The notes beneath the pieces are model-generated. The model was not told the DNA's origin and searched no databases. It worked only from the letters and a program-made list of their open reading frames with translations. Positions 55,790 through 64,000 of a stretch of DNA of 64,000 nucleotides are shown piece by piece. Origin of the DNA: Klugiella xanthotipulae (lineage in GTDB: Bacteria > Actinomycetota > Actinomycetes > Actinomycetales > Microbacteriaceae); contig NZ_VFPN01000002.1 in the NCBI RefSeq assembly GCF_006716695.1, forward strand, positions 186,001 to 250,000, given 5' to 3'. The position numbers were made by a program, and so were the translations under genes. Each line of letters begins with the position of its first letter. Within the stretch, counting starts at the first letter, position 1.

Positions 55790-55820
55790 TTGACCGATAG
55801 GGTCGTCATCGCCGTACCAT
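55790..55820 (+). promoter_or_regulatory. Possible cysK promoter
   Basis: TTGACC (55790-55795) and TACCAT (55815-55820) are 19 bp apart, 61 bases before the cysK start. The long spacing weakens the case and might point to a regulator. No palindromic operator is evident. Confidence 0.35.
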
Positions 55821-55881
55821 TAGTTCAGCGGGGCGAGTGTGAGCCATCGCGACCTGGTACCGCATCACTCAAAGGAGAATC

Positions 55882-56820
55882 GTGACCCAACGCATCCACT
55901 CAAATATCACCGAGGCTTTTGGAAACACCCCGCTGGTTCAGCTCAACCGCGTTGTGGGGGATGCGGGTGCCCGCGTTCTCGCCAAGCTTGAATTTTACAA
56001 CCCTGCAGCGAGCGTCAAAGACCGCCTGGGCATCGCCATAGTTGACGCAGCCGAGGCCTCCGGCGCGCTCAAGCCTGGCGGCACCATCGTGGAGGGCACC
56101 AGCGGCAATACCGGGATTGCGCTCGCACTCGTGGGCGCGGCCCGCGGTTACACCGTCATCCTGACGATGCCCGAGACCATGAGCAAAGAGCGGCGGGTTC
56201 TCCTGCGCGCGTACGGGGCCACAATCGTGCTGACCCCCGGCAGCGAGGGGATGCGCGGAGCCGTGGCTAAAGCCCAGGAAATTGTGGCGAACACCCCCGG
56301 GGCTGTCTGGGCCAAACAGTTCTCGAACCCCGCCAACGCTGCAATCCATCGCGCGACGACCGCCGAAGAAATCTGGCGGGACACGGATGGCGAGGTGGAC
56401 ATCCTCGTGGCTGGCATCGGAACGGGGGGCACCATCACGGGCGTGGGTCAGGTGCTCAAAGAACGGAAACCCGAGCTGCACGTGGTCGCGGTGGAGCCTC
56501 TCGATTCGCCGCTGCTCAGCCAGGGCACCGCGGGACCGCATAAGATCCAGGGGATCGGGGCGAACTTTATTCCCGACGTGCTTGACCGTGCCGTCTACGA
56601 CGAGGTGTTCGATGTGACCCTCGCCGACTCGCTGCGCGTGGCACGGAACCTGGCAACCGACGAGGGCATCCTCGCCGGTATTTCTTCGGGATCCGCCGTA
56701 CACGCCGCGGTGGAGGTAGCCAAGCGCCCCGAAAATGCAGGCAAAACCGTCGTGGTGATTGTGCCGGACTTCGGCGAGCGTTACATCTCTACTGTCCTCT
56801 ACGAGGATTTACTGGACTAG
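55882..56820 (+). CDS. cysK: Cysteine synthase (O-acetylserine sulfhydrylase)
   Basis: A 312-residue PLP enzyme that forms cysteine from O-acetylserine and sulfide. The PLP lysine is K46 in [11 protein letters not shown]; the substrate loop is [10 protein letters not shown] and the phosphate loop [25 protein letters not shown] matches CysK. The start is GTG with AAAGGAG upstream. It is followed after ten bases by cysE, which makes its substrate; the two proteins are also known to form the cysteine synthase complex. Confidence 0.96.
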   Translation: MTQRIHSNITEAFGNTPLVQLNRVVGDAGARVLAKLEFYNPAASVKDRLGIAIVDAAEASGALKPGGTIVEGTSGNTGIALALVGAARGYTVILTMPETMSKERRVLLRAYGATIVLTPGSEGMRGAVAKAQEIVANTPGAVWAKQFSNPANAAIHRATTAEEIWRDTDGEVDILVAGIGTGGTITGVGQVLKERKPELHVVAVEPLDSPLLSQGTAGPHKIQGIGANFIPDVLDRAVYDEVFDVTLADSLRVARNLATDEGILAGISSGSAVHAAVEVAKRPENAGKTVVVIVPDFGERYISTVLYEDLLD

Positions 56821-56830
56821 CCTGGCATTC

Positions 56831-57472
56831 GTGCGATTTCCTTTCTCCCACCTGCGTGAAGACCTCACCGCTGCGCGCGCCCACGACCCGGCCGCGCGCA
56901 GCGGAGCCGAGGTTTTTTTCGCATACTCCGGCATACAGGCCGTATTCTGGCACCGCCGTAGCCACTGGCTGTGGACCCACGGATTCCGCCTGGCCGCGCG
57001 TATCCTCTCGCAGTTCACCCGATTTTCGACCGGGATTGAGATCCATCCGGGGGCCGTGCTCGGTCGCCGAGTCTTCATCGACCACGGGATGGGTGTGGTC
57101 ATCGGTGAAACCGCCATCGTGGGTGACGACGTGATGATGTACCACGGTGTCACGCTCGGCGGCACAACGAGTGTACGCAGTAAGCGGCACCCCACCGTGG
57201 GCAACCGCGTCGTGATCGGCGCGGGGGCAAAACTGCTCGGTAATATCACCATCGGCGCGGATAGCGTCGTGGGAGCCAACGCGGTTGTCGTGAAGGATGC
57301 GCCCGCCGAGTCGCTGCTCGTTGGCATCCCCGCCCGGGCGCGACCGCGCTATCCACACCCAACGGCCACCCGGCCCGGCACCGCCGGTACCGGGATCACC
57401 GAGCCCGCACAGACCGCTGGGAGCCAGGGTCTCCCCGACACCGACTACATTGATCCGGCCATCTACATCTAA
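56831..57472 (+). CDS. cysE: Serine O-acetyltransferase
   Basis: A 213-residue acetyltransferase that makes O-acetylserine from serine and acetyl-CoA. The N-terminal helical part reads [18 protein letters not shown]; the left-handed beta-helix has [30 protein letters not shown] and the active-site loop HGVTLGGT. The C-terminus carries [12 protein letters not shown]: a terminal Ile, as used by CysE to dock into CysK. The start is GTG 56831, ten bases past cysK; the frame is open further inside cysK. It belongs to the short CysE group. Confidence 0.94.
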   Translation: MRFPFSHLREDLTAARAHDPAARSGAEVFFAYSGIQAVFWHRRSHWLWTHGFRLAARILSQFTRFSTGIEIHPGAVLGRRVFIDHGMGVVIGETAIVGDDVMMYHGVTLGGTTSVRSKRHPTVGNRVVIGAGAKLLGNITIGADSVVGANAVVVKDAPAESLLVGIPARARPRYPHPTATRPGTAGTGITEPAQTAGSQGLPDTDYIDPAIYI

Positions 57473-57480
57473 GGATTAAC

Positions 57481-57518
57481 GCCAGCAGCCCCGACACTGA
57501 CCCGCCGGGGCTGCTGGC
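57481..57518. terminator. Bidirectional terminator between cysE and prfA
   Basis: A perfect 13-bp stem (GCCAGCAGCCCCG 57481-57493, complement 57506-57518) with a 12-nt loop, just past the cysE stop and 17 bases from the prfA stop. Confidence 0.8.
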
Positions 57519-57535
57519 TACCTACCATGGCCGAG

Positions 57536-58618
57536 TTACGAGTTATTGTCGCCCAGATCGGCCAGGCGGGCCTCCTCGTCGAACTGGATGCAGGAGTCGA
57601 TGACGGGGCCGATGGCACCGTTCATGACCGCATCCAGGTTGTACGCCTTATACCCCGTACGGTGATCCGCGATACGATTCTCCGGGAAGTTGTAGGTGCG
57701 GATACGCTCCGAGCGATCCATCGTACGAATCTGGGTCTTACGGTGGGCACTCGCCTCGGCGGCAATCTCCTCCTGCTGGCGAGCGAGGATGCGGGCACGC
57801 AGCACGCGCATTCCGGCCTCACGGTTCTGCAGTTGGCTCTTCTCGTTCTGCATCGCCACCACAATACCTGTGGGCAGGTGGGTGAGGCGCACAGCGGAAT
57901 CCGTGGTGTTCACCGATTGGCCGCCCGGACCACTGGAGCGGTACACGTCGATCTTGAGATCGTTGGGGTGGATCTCCACCTCACCGGGCTCATCGACCTC
58001 GGGGAACACCAGCACACCCGTGGTGGAGGTGTGGATGCGCCCCTGCGACTCGGTGGCCGGAACGCGCTGTACCCGGTGCACTCCGCCCTCGTACTTGAGG
58101 TGTGCCCACACACCCTGAGAGGGATCGGTGGCGTTGCTCTTGATAGCGACCTGAACATCCTTATACCCGCCCAGGTCGCTCTCAGTTCGCTCGAGAAGCT
58201 CGGTCTTCCACCCCATCGACTCGGCATAGTGCATGTACATGCGCAATAGATCGGCCGCGAAGAGTGCCGACTCGGCCCCACCTTCGCCGCCCTTGATCTC
58301 CATGATGACATCGCGCCCATCATCGGGGTCACGCGGGATGAGGAGACGGCGCAGTTTTTCCTGCGCCGCGACCAGGCCCTCTTCGAGGGCCGGGATTTCC
58401 TCGGCAAAGCTGTCATCCTCTTTGGCCAGCTCACGAGCCGCCTCCACGTCTTCGCCCTGCTGAACCCAGGCGGTGTGAGCCGCCCGAATCTTGCTCAACT
58501 CGGCGTAGCGCCGGTTGACCTTCTTTGCCCTGGCCGGATCCGCATGCAGCGCAGGATCAGCAAGTTGCTCCTGCAATTCTGCATGCTCCGCCATGAGTGT
58601 ATGAACCGATTCAAACAC
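57536..58618 (-). CDS. prfA: Peptide chain release factor 1
   Basis: A 360-residue RF1 that ends translation at UAA and UAG. The codon-reading tripeptide PAT is at residues 187-189 ([15 protein letters not shown]), which marks RF1 and not RF2, and the peptidyl-transferase GGQ is at 232-234 ([17 protein letters not shown]). The start is GTG; AAGGA at the end of rho lies eight bases before it. It begins four bases past the rho stop, so the two are co-transcribed. Its modifier PrmC is encoded beyond the cys genes. Confidence 0.97.
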   Translation of the reverse strand: MFESVHTLMAEHAELQEQLADPALHADPARAKKVNRRYAELSKIRAAHTAWVQQGEDVEAARELAKEDDSFAEEIPALEEGLVAAQEKLRRLLIPRDPDDGRDVIMEIKGGEGGAESALFAADLLRMYMHYAESMGWKTELLERTESDLGGYKDVQVAIKSNATDPSQGVWAHLKYEGGVHRVQRVPATESQGRIHTSTTGVLVFPEVDEPGEVEIHPNDLKIDVYRSSGPGGQSVNTTDSAVRLTHLPTGIVVAMQNEKSQLQNREAGMRVLRARILARQQEEIAAEASAHRKTQIRTMDRSERIRTYNFPENRIADHRTGYKAYNLDAVMNGAIGPVIDSCIQFDEEARLADLGDNNS

Positions 58619-58622
58619 GTGA

Positions 58623-60860
58623 CTAGTCCTTCACAGAAGAGATAGCGCCCGACTTCTGCATCTGCATCAGGAATTCGACGTTAGAGGAGGTTTCTTTGAG
58701 CTTGCCCAGGACAACCTCGACAGCTTGCTGCTGATCGAGCCCACTGAGCGCGCGGCGCAGTTTCCAGGTGACTTTGACCTCGTCGGCACCCATCAGCATC
58801 TCCTCGCGGCGCGTGCTCGACGCGGTGACATCGACAGCCGGGAAGATACGCTTGTCGGCCAGCTGACGCGACAGCCGGAGCTCCATATTGCCGGTTCCCT
58901 TGAACTCCTCAAAAATAACCTCGTCCATCTTGGATCCGGTCTCCACCAGCGCAGTGGCGAGGATAGTGAGCGAACCGCCGTTCTCAATGTTGCGGGCGGC
59001 GCCAAAGAAACGTTTGGGCGGGTACAGCGCCGAGGCATCCACACCACCGGAAAGCACACGGCCGGAGGCCGGGGCAATCAGATTGTAGGCGCGACCCAGG
59101 CGAGTGATCGAATCAAGCAACACAACGACGTCGTGGCCCAGTTCAACCAGACGCTTGGCCCGCTCGATGGCGAGCTCGGCAACCGTGGTGTGGTCCTCGG
59201 CGGGGCGGTCAAAGGTGGAGGCGATGACCTCACCCTTGACAGTGCGCTGCATATCGGTGACCTCTTCGGGACGCTCGTCAACCAGGACAACCATCAGGTG
59301 TACCTCGGGGTTGTTGACCGCGATCGCGTTGGCAATCTGCTGCATCACGATGGTCTTGCCCGCCTTCGGGGGTGCGACGATGAGTCCGCGCTGGCCTTTA
59401 CCGACGGGCGAGACCAGGTCAATAATGCGCTGGGTGAGCTTCTCTGAGGAGGTCTCCAGACGTAGGCGCTCCTGGGGGTAGAGCGGGGTGAGCGCGTTGA
59501 AGTCAACGCGGTTCTCATTCTCCTCGATACTCAAGCCGTTAATAGAGTCGATCTTGACGATGGCATTGTACTTCTGACGGCCGTTGTGGTCGCCATCCCG
59601 CGGTTGACGGATCGCGCCAACAACGGCGTCACCCTTGCGCAGGTTGTACTTTTTGACCTGACCGAGGGACACATACACGTCGTTGGTGCCGGGCAGGTAC
59701 CCACTCGTGCGCACAAACGCGTAGTTATCGAGGACATCCAGAATGCCAGCAATGGGGAGTAGGACATCGTCCTCGGTGATCTCGGGCTCAAGCTCATCGC
59801 TCAAACCACCGCGACGCTTCCGGTCACGCTGACGATTGCGACTGTTGCGGCTCTCGACATCACGACCACCGCGGGGGTTCTCCTCGTCCTCACTCGGTCC
59901 GTTATTGCGCTCGTTGGTGTTGCGATCTCCGCCATTCGTGTTGCGGTCGTTGCGGTTGCTCGTGCGATCATTACGATTGCGCCGACCGCTCTGACGCTCA
60001 GTACCGCCGGCACCCCCCTGCTCCTTGTCGGCGGTATCGCCGTCTTTACTCTCAGCGGGGGCATTGTTACGCGAGCGTGAGTCGTTTCGCTTGGCGTTAT
60101 CGGGAGACGTGCCCGCCGTCTGTGCCTCAACCGGGGTGTCGGCTACCGGAGAGGCGGATGCCGACTGCTCGTTCCCGGTCGCGTCGCCGGACTCGGCGGG
60201 TGCGGCGACGGGAGTGGTCTTTCGTCCACGCTTGGTGCGCACGGGCTTCTTCGTCGCGGGCGGAGCCTCAGCGACAGCGCTGCTCGCCGACCCTGCTGCG
60301 GCAACCTCGGCCACAAGAGCCTCAACGGCGGCCGTGGCGGCAGCGGGAGCCTTCGTCGTCGTGGGAGTCTCAACCGGTGCGGCGGAGGTCTTCTCAACCG
60401 GTGCGGCGACAACGGTGCTCTCCGCGGGAGCGTCAACGGCCGGAACAACCTTCTTCGTACGGGTGGCACGCTTCTTGGGAGCGGCGGGGGCCTCGACCTC
60501 GGGGGCAGTAGCGGAGATGGCAGCGGCGGCGGGGGCGTTCTCCGCAGCGGGCGCAGCGGCGGCCTCCGTCTCAGCAGCAGCCTGCACCACAGCGGCCGTG
60601 CGGCTGCGAGTGGTACGGGTGGCGCGCTTCTTCGGGGCCTCAACTGGAGCCGCCTCGGCGGCGGTCTCTGCGGCGGCGATAACCGGTACGGCATCGGCCG
60701 CAGGAGCAGCAGCAGCCTTCGTGGCGCGGGTGGTGGAGGTGGCGCGACGGGTCACGCGCTTCTTCGGAGCTTCGGTCTCCGCAACAGCGGGGGCAGAGGT
60801 CTCAACAGGAGCCGATACGGCACCCTCTGATGATGCAGGAACGTTGGAGGTGTTCTCCAC
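58623..60860 (-). CDS. rho: Transcription termination factor Rho, with large N-terminal extension
   Basis: A 745-residue hexameric RNA helicase that ends transcription. The C-terminal 400 residues are standard: the RNA-binding fold ([21 protein letters not shown]), Walker [18 protein letters not shown], Walker [17 protein letters not shown] and the R/Q-loop region [16 protein letters not shown]. The first 330 residues are low-complexity: an Ala/Glu/Pro/Val-rich part with KKRATRT-type basic repeats, then an Arg/Asn/Asp-rich part ([18 protein letters not shown]). Such inserts mark actinobacterial Rho and help with structured, GC-rich RNA. The start is GTG 60860 with AAAGGA; the open frame to 60947 is unsupported. 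Confidence 0.96.
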   Translation of the reverse strand: MENTSNVPASSEGAVSAPVETSAPAVAETEAPKKRVTRRATSTTRATKAAAAPAADAVPVIAAAETAAEAAPVEAPKKRATRTTRSRTAAVVQAAAETEAAAAPAAENAPAAAAISATAPEVEAPAAPKKRATRTKKVVPAVDAPAESTVVAAPVEKTSAAPVETPTTTKAPAAATAAVEALVAEVAAAGSASSAVAEAPPATKKPVRTKRGRKTTPVAAPAESGDATGNEQSASASPVADTPVEAQTAGTSPDNAKRNDSRSRNNAPAESKDGDTADKEQGGAGGTERQSGRRNRNDRTSNRNDRNTNGGDRNTNERNNGPSEDEENPRGGRDVESRNSRNRQRDRKRRGGLSDELEPEITEDDVLLPIAGILDVLDNYAFVRTSGYLPGTNDVYVSLGQVKKYNLRKGDAVVGAIRQPRDGDHNGRQKYNAIVKIDSINGLSIEENENRVDFNALTPLYPQERLRLETSSEKLTQRIIDLVSPVGKGQRGLIVAPPKAGKTIVMQQIANAIAVNNPEVHLMVVLVDERPEEVTDMQRTVKGEVIASTFDRPAEDHTTVAELAIERAKRLVELGHDVVVLLDSITRLGRAYNLIAPASGRVLSGGVDASALYPPKRFFGAARNIENGGSLTILATALVETGSKMDEVIFEEFKGTGNMELRLSRQLADKRIFPAVDVTASSTRREEMLMGADEVKVTWKLRRALSGLDQQQAVEVVLGKLKETSSNVEFLMQMQKSGAISSVKD

Positions 60861-61039
60861 GATGTATTCCTTTCGGGATAAAAGGCAGCCGAGTGCACGC
60901 CGCAAACACGATGGTCTGCGCGAATCGCACACGCTGAACTGCCGCACTCAAAGTGCATATGTGATCAACCGGGCCGCGGAAGCGGCTGATTGAGGATAAC
61001 GTGTACCCCAAAACTCGAAACGCGATTGCGTGAGTTCCG
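60861..61039 (-). promoter_or_regulatory. rho leader region
   Basis: 179 bases between thrB and rho. On the minus strand TTTCGA, 16 bp, TATCCT (about 60995-61010) is a possible promoter, giving a leader of about 130 nt. The leader contains GCCGC-TTCC-GCGGC, a small hairpin. Autogenous control by Rho, as in E. coli, is plausible but not shown by the sequence. Confidence 0.35.
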
Positions 61040-61960
61040 TTAGGACACGAATTCCACTGTAGCACCTTTGACGTCAACAGCCAGCGGCAATGCGCGCCAC
61101 GGCGATTCGCCGGAGGAAACTGCCAGGTCCGCGGCGACCGCACGCTCCGCCGGTGAGGTGCAGAGAACGAGGATGGACGGGCCTGCCCCGGAGACAACGG
61201 CCGCGTAGCCCGCATCCCGCAACACGGCAATCAGATCGCGCGTCTGGGGCATAGCCGATCCTCGGTAGGTCTGGTGTAGACGGTCCTCCGTGGACTCAAA
61301 CACGAGCTCAGGGCTCTGGGTGAGGGCCGCGATGAGGAGCGCCGAGCGGGAGACGTTGAAGACAGCATCCTCATGCGGCACCGACTCGGGTTGCAGGCTG
61401 CGGGCCAGTTCGGTGGAGAGGGTGAACTCCGGTACAAGCACCAGCGGCGACACACCGCGGTGCACCATGAGCTTCTTGTGCTTGGGGCCCTCGGGCGTAG
61501 TCCAGGCAATCGTGAGACCACCAAACAGGGCGGGGGCAACATTATCGGGATGGCCCTCCATCTCGGTGGCGAGAGCCAGGAGCCTGTTATCGTCAACATC
61601 CACCACACCGTCGAGCAGGCCGCGAGCGGCCGTAATGCCGGACACAATCGCGGTGCCCGAGGAACCGAGGCCACGCCCGTGTGGGATGGAGTTGTGGGCG
61701 ATGAGGTCAAGGCCGGGGAGATCCTGACCGAGAGCCCGGAAAGTGTGCGCGATGGCACGAACAACGAGGTTGCTCTCGTCTGTGGGCACCTCGCCCGCCC
61801 CCACGCCGTGGACCGCAACACAGGCTCCGGGGGCGTCGCGGACGCTCACCTCCAACTCGTCGTACAGGGAGAGGGCCAGGCCGAGGGTATCAAACCCCGG
61901 GCCCAGGTTGGCCGTCGTCGCCGGGACCCGAACGCGAACAGTACGACCGATCAGGCTCAC
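61040..61960 (-). CDS. thrB: Homoserine kinase
   Basis: A 306-residue GHMP kinase that phosphorylates homoserine on the way to threonine. The N-terminus has VRVPATTANLGPGFDTLGLALSLYDE, and the ATP-binding loop is NSIPHGRGLGSSGTAIVSG. The C-terminal motif is AVVSGAGPSILVL. The start is GTG and overlaps the thrC stop by four bases (GTGA), so translation is coupled. It ends the hom-thrC-thrB operon; rho follows after 179 bases. Confidence 0.96.
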   Translation of the reverse strand: MSLIGRTVRVRVPATTANLGPGFDTLGLALSLYDELEVSVRDAPGACVAVHGVGAGEVPTDESNLVVRAIAHTFRALGQDLPGLDLIAHNSIPHGRGLGSSGTAIVSGITAARGLLDGVVDVDDNRLLALATEMEGHPDNVAPALFGGLTIAWTTPEGPKHKKLMVHRGVSPLVLVPEFTLSTELARSLQPESVPHEDAVFNVSRSALLIAALTQSPELVFESTEDRLHQTYRGSAMPQTRDLIAVLRDAGYAAVVSGAGPSILVLCTSPAERAVAADLAVSSGESPWRALPLAVDVKGATVEFVS

Positions 61961-63039
61961 GCGGTTCCCTTCACCAGGCCCAGCACGTCGGCAATCTGCG
62001 CCACATCAACCGGAACAACCGTGGGCTGCACATCAGAGCCATCATCGGTGCGCAGGGCCCACTGCGGGTCCTTAAGACCGTGGCCCGTAACCGTAACCGT
62101 AACCGTTGACCCCGCGGGGATCTCACCGGCGGCCGAGCGTTCCAAAAGACCGGCCACGCTGATGGCGGAGGCGGGCTCCACAAAGATACCCACCTCGGCG
62201 GAGAGTATCCGGTGCGCCTCCAGGATCTTGGCATCACTGAGCGCGCCGAAATAGCCGTTGCTGTCGTCCCGCGCGCTAAGCGCGAGCTCCCACGAGGCCG
62301 GGTTACCGATCCGAATGGCACTCGCGATGGTCTCCGGGTTCTTCACCGGGTGGCCCAGCACGATGGGCGCGCTGCCCTCGGCCTGAAAGCCGAACATCCG
62401 GGGCACGTGCGTGGCAAGGCCAGCATCCGCAAACTCACGGAAGCCACGGTGGTAGGCGGTGTAGTTACCGGCGTTACCCACAGGAATAAAGTGGAAGTCG
62501 GGGGTCTTGCCCAACTGCTCGATAATCTCGAATGCAGCTGTCTTCTGGCCGTCGATACGGTCGGGATTGACCGAGTTTACGAGGTGAACGGGATAGTTGG
62601 CGGATAGCTCGCGGGCGATGTCCAGGCAGTCGTCAAAGTTGCCCTGCACCTGAAGCAGGCTCGCATTATGCGCGATCGCCTGGCTGAGTTTGCCCATCGC
62701 GATCTTACCCTCGGGGACGAGCACAACCGAACTGATCCCGGCGTGGGTGGCATAGGCGGCGGCCGAGGCCGAGGTATTGCCCGTCGAGGCACAGATAACC
62801 GCCTTGGCACCGTGCTCGACCGCCTTAGAGATCGCCATGGTCATTCCGCGATCTTTGAACGAACCGGTGGGGTTCATCCCCTCGTACTTCACAAAGACGT
62901 TCGCACCGGTACGGGCCGAGAGCGCGGGGGCCGGGATCAGCGGTGTGCCACCCTCCCCCAGGGTGACCACAGGAGTTGCATCGGTCACGTTCAAACGATC
63001 TGCATATTCGCGGATGACACCGCGCCACAAGTTAGCCAT
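61957..63039 (-). CDS. thrC: Threonine synthase
   Basis: A 360-residue PLP enzyme that converts O-phosphohomoserine to threonine. The PLP lysine is K62 in NPTGSFKDRGMTMAISKA; the phosphate loop is ASTGNTSASAAAYA and further PLP contacts lie in PVGNAGNYTAYHRGF. The short form without a long N-terminal domain is typical of actinobacteria. The ATG overlaps the hom stop by one base (TAATG), and its own stop overlaps thrB. Confidence 0.97.
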   Translation of the reverse strand: MANLWRGVIREYADRLNVTDATPVVTLGEGGTPLIPAPALSARTGANVFVKYEGMNPTGSFKDRGMTMAISKAVEHGAKAVICASTGNTSASAAAYATHAGISSVVLVPEGKIAMGKLSQAIAHNASLLQVQGNFDDCLDIARELSANYPVHLVNSVNPDRIDGQKTAAFEIIEQLGKTPDFHFIPVGNAGNYTAYHRGFREFADAGLATHVPRMFGFQAEGSAPIVLGHPVKNPETIASAIRIGNPASWELALSARDDSNGYFGALSDAKILEAHRILSAEVGIFVEPASAISVAGLLERSAAGEIPAGSTVTVTVTGHGLKDPQWALRTDDGSDVQPTVVPVDVAQIADVLGLVKGTA

Positions 63040-64000
63040 TAGATTCCTTCAACTCTCAGGACACTGGATACTGCTCGCACAACCCCAATGACCGCCAATT
63101 CCTTTACCGTTGCGGCGAGGGCCGCCTCGCGTGCGGTGTGCGTTCCGATCACCAGCGTAGCGGTGCCGTCTGCATCCGCCGCGTCGGGAACGGTCTGCAA
63201 CACGTTTTCGACGGAGACTCCGTGGGTGGCCAGGACGCTCGCCACGCGGGCGAGAACCCCGGGTTCATCGGCGACCCGAAGCGTGATGTGGTATCGCGTA
63301 TTGATCGCGCCGACCGGCAGGAGCGGCAGGTCGGCGTGCGCATTCTGGGCGAGTCCGGGACCACCCGCGACGTGCCGACGCGCGGCCGACACGAGGTCGC
63401 CCATCACGGCCGAGGCGGTCTCCACACCACCGGCACCCGCACCGTAGAACATGAGACTGCCGGCAGCCTCCGCCTCAACAAAGACGGCATTCTTTCCCTC
63501 GTAGACGGAGGCGAGCGGGTGCTCGCGGCTAATCAGAGCCGGATAGACGCGAGCCGAAATGGCGTCGGCCCCGGTCTCGGGATCAGTCAACCGCTCGGCG
63601 ATGGCCAACAACTTGATGACGTAGCCAGCGTTCTTCGCCGCCCGAATCTGGTCGAGCGTCACCCCCGTAATGCCCTCACGGTAGACGGCGCTGACCGGAA
63701 CTCTGGTGTGAAATGCGAGGCTCGCCAGGATGGTGACTTTCTGGGCGGCGTCGAAACCCTCCACGTCGAGCGTGGGGTCAGCCTCCAGAAAACCCAGTTC
63801 CAGCGCTGTCTGGGCGGCATCCTCGGCGCTATCACCATAGCGGTCCATCCGGTCCAGAATGTAGTTGGTGCTGCCGTTGACGATGCCCATGACTCGGTTG
63901 ATCCGGTCGCCTGCGAGGCTGTCACGCAGCGGGCGCAGGATCGGGATAGCCGCGGCCACGGATGCCTCGTAGTAGAGCTGTGCGCCCACGCGATCAGCAA
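63039..64000 (-). CDS. hom: Homoserine dehydrogenase, 3' part
   Basis: The last 320 codons; the NAD(P)-binding front lies beyond the right edge. The visible part starts in the catalytic domain (ADRVGAQLYYEASVAAAIPILRPL, and GDRINRVMGIVNGSTNYILDRM), continues with LGFLEADPTLDVEGFDAAQKVTILASLAF, and ends in a C-terminal ACT domain (YHITLRVADEPGVLARVASVLATHGVSVENVLQ) that gives threonine feedback control. It reduces aspartate semialdehyde to homoserine and is the first gene of hom-thrC-thrB as far as seen. Confidence 0.95.
   Translation of the reverse strand, partial: ADRVGAQLYYEASVAAAIPILRPLRDSLAGDRINRVMGIVNGSTNYILDRMDRYGDSAEDAAQTALELGFLEADPTLDVEGFDAAQKVTILASLAFHTRVPVSAVYREGITGVTLDQIRAAKNAGYVIKLLAIAERLTDPETGADAISARVYPALISREHPLASVYEGKNAVFVEAEAAGSLMFYGAGAGGVETASAVMGDLVSAARRHVAGGPGLAQNAHADLPLLPVGAINTRYHITLRVADEPGVLARVASVLATHGVSVENVLQTVPDAADADGTATLVIGTHTAREAALAATVKELAVIGVVRAVSSVLRVEGI

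Overview
The window is chromosomal core DNA from a high-GC actinobacterium, most likely of the Microbacteriaceae. The evidence is the dense GC-rich coding, many GTG and TTG starts, several genes that appear leaderless (a TANNNT box 6-7 nt before the start codon), a long Rho with a low-complexity N-terminal half, and the actinobacterial order hom-thrC-thrB-rho-prfA-prmC-sua5-wecA-atp. I see no prophage, insertion sequence, CRISPR array or integron.

Layout. 0-9.8 kb: eno (5' end only), hisS, mazG, nhaA, mfd, a frameshifted DUF1266 gene, pth and rplY. 10-17 kb: a lactate module (FadR-type regulator, lactate permease, three-part FAD/Fe-S/CCG oxidoreductase) and gnd. 17-24.9 kb: glmU-prs, tRNA-Gln, a MarR regulator with a YdeI-like protein, an ABC-F ATPase, and on the minus strand ispE, a FrnE-like DsbA protein and a coupled 50-residue Cys-rich peptide. 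25-30.3 kb: ilvD-ilvB-ilvN-ilvC, closed by a strong terminator. 30.3-36.5 kb: an OhrR-like regulator facing a small membrane protein, a long GAPDH, otsA-otsB, and a sugar-phosphate isomerase-like protein. 36.5-45.2 kb: a PspC-type sensor kinase with its LuxR-type regulator and a divergent PspC membrane protein, an aldo/keto reductase, a TipA-like MerR regulator, a PP2C phosphatase, a DUF5684 membrane protein and yaaA. 45.2-54.7 kb: the whole F1Fo ATP synthase operon behind an AtpI-like protein, WecA/TagO and Sua5. 54.8-64 kb: prmC, cysK-cysE on the opposite strand, prfA, rho, thrB, thrC and hom (5' end cut off by the window).

How the genes work together. The lactate module imports and oxidises lactate, and its divergent promoter region holds a near-ideal LldR-type operator. 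The ilv operon makes branched-chain amino acids, hom-thrC-thrB makes threonine, and cysK-cysE makes cysteine. OtsA-OtsB make trehalose. WecA starts an undecaprenyl-linked envelope glycan, and the PspC two-component set probably watches the envelope.

Most genes are ordinary housekeeping. The least explained items are the DsbA-linked Cys-rich peptide, the frameshifted DUF1266 gene, several clear operator palindromes, the structured gnd-prs interval, a GNRA-capped hairpin between atpA and atpG, and the low-complexity tails of Rho and of the DUF5684 protein. All function calls come from reading the sequence; no database search was run.
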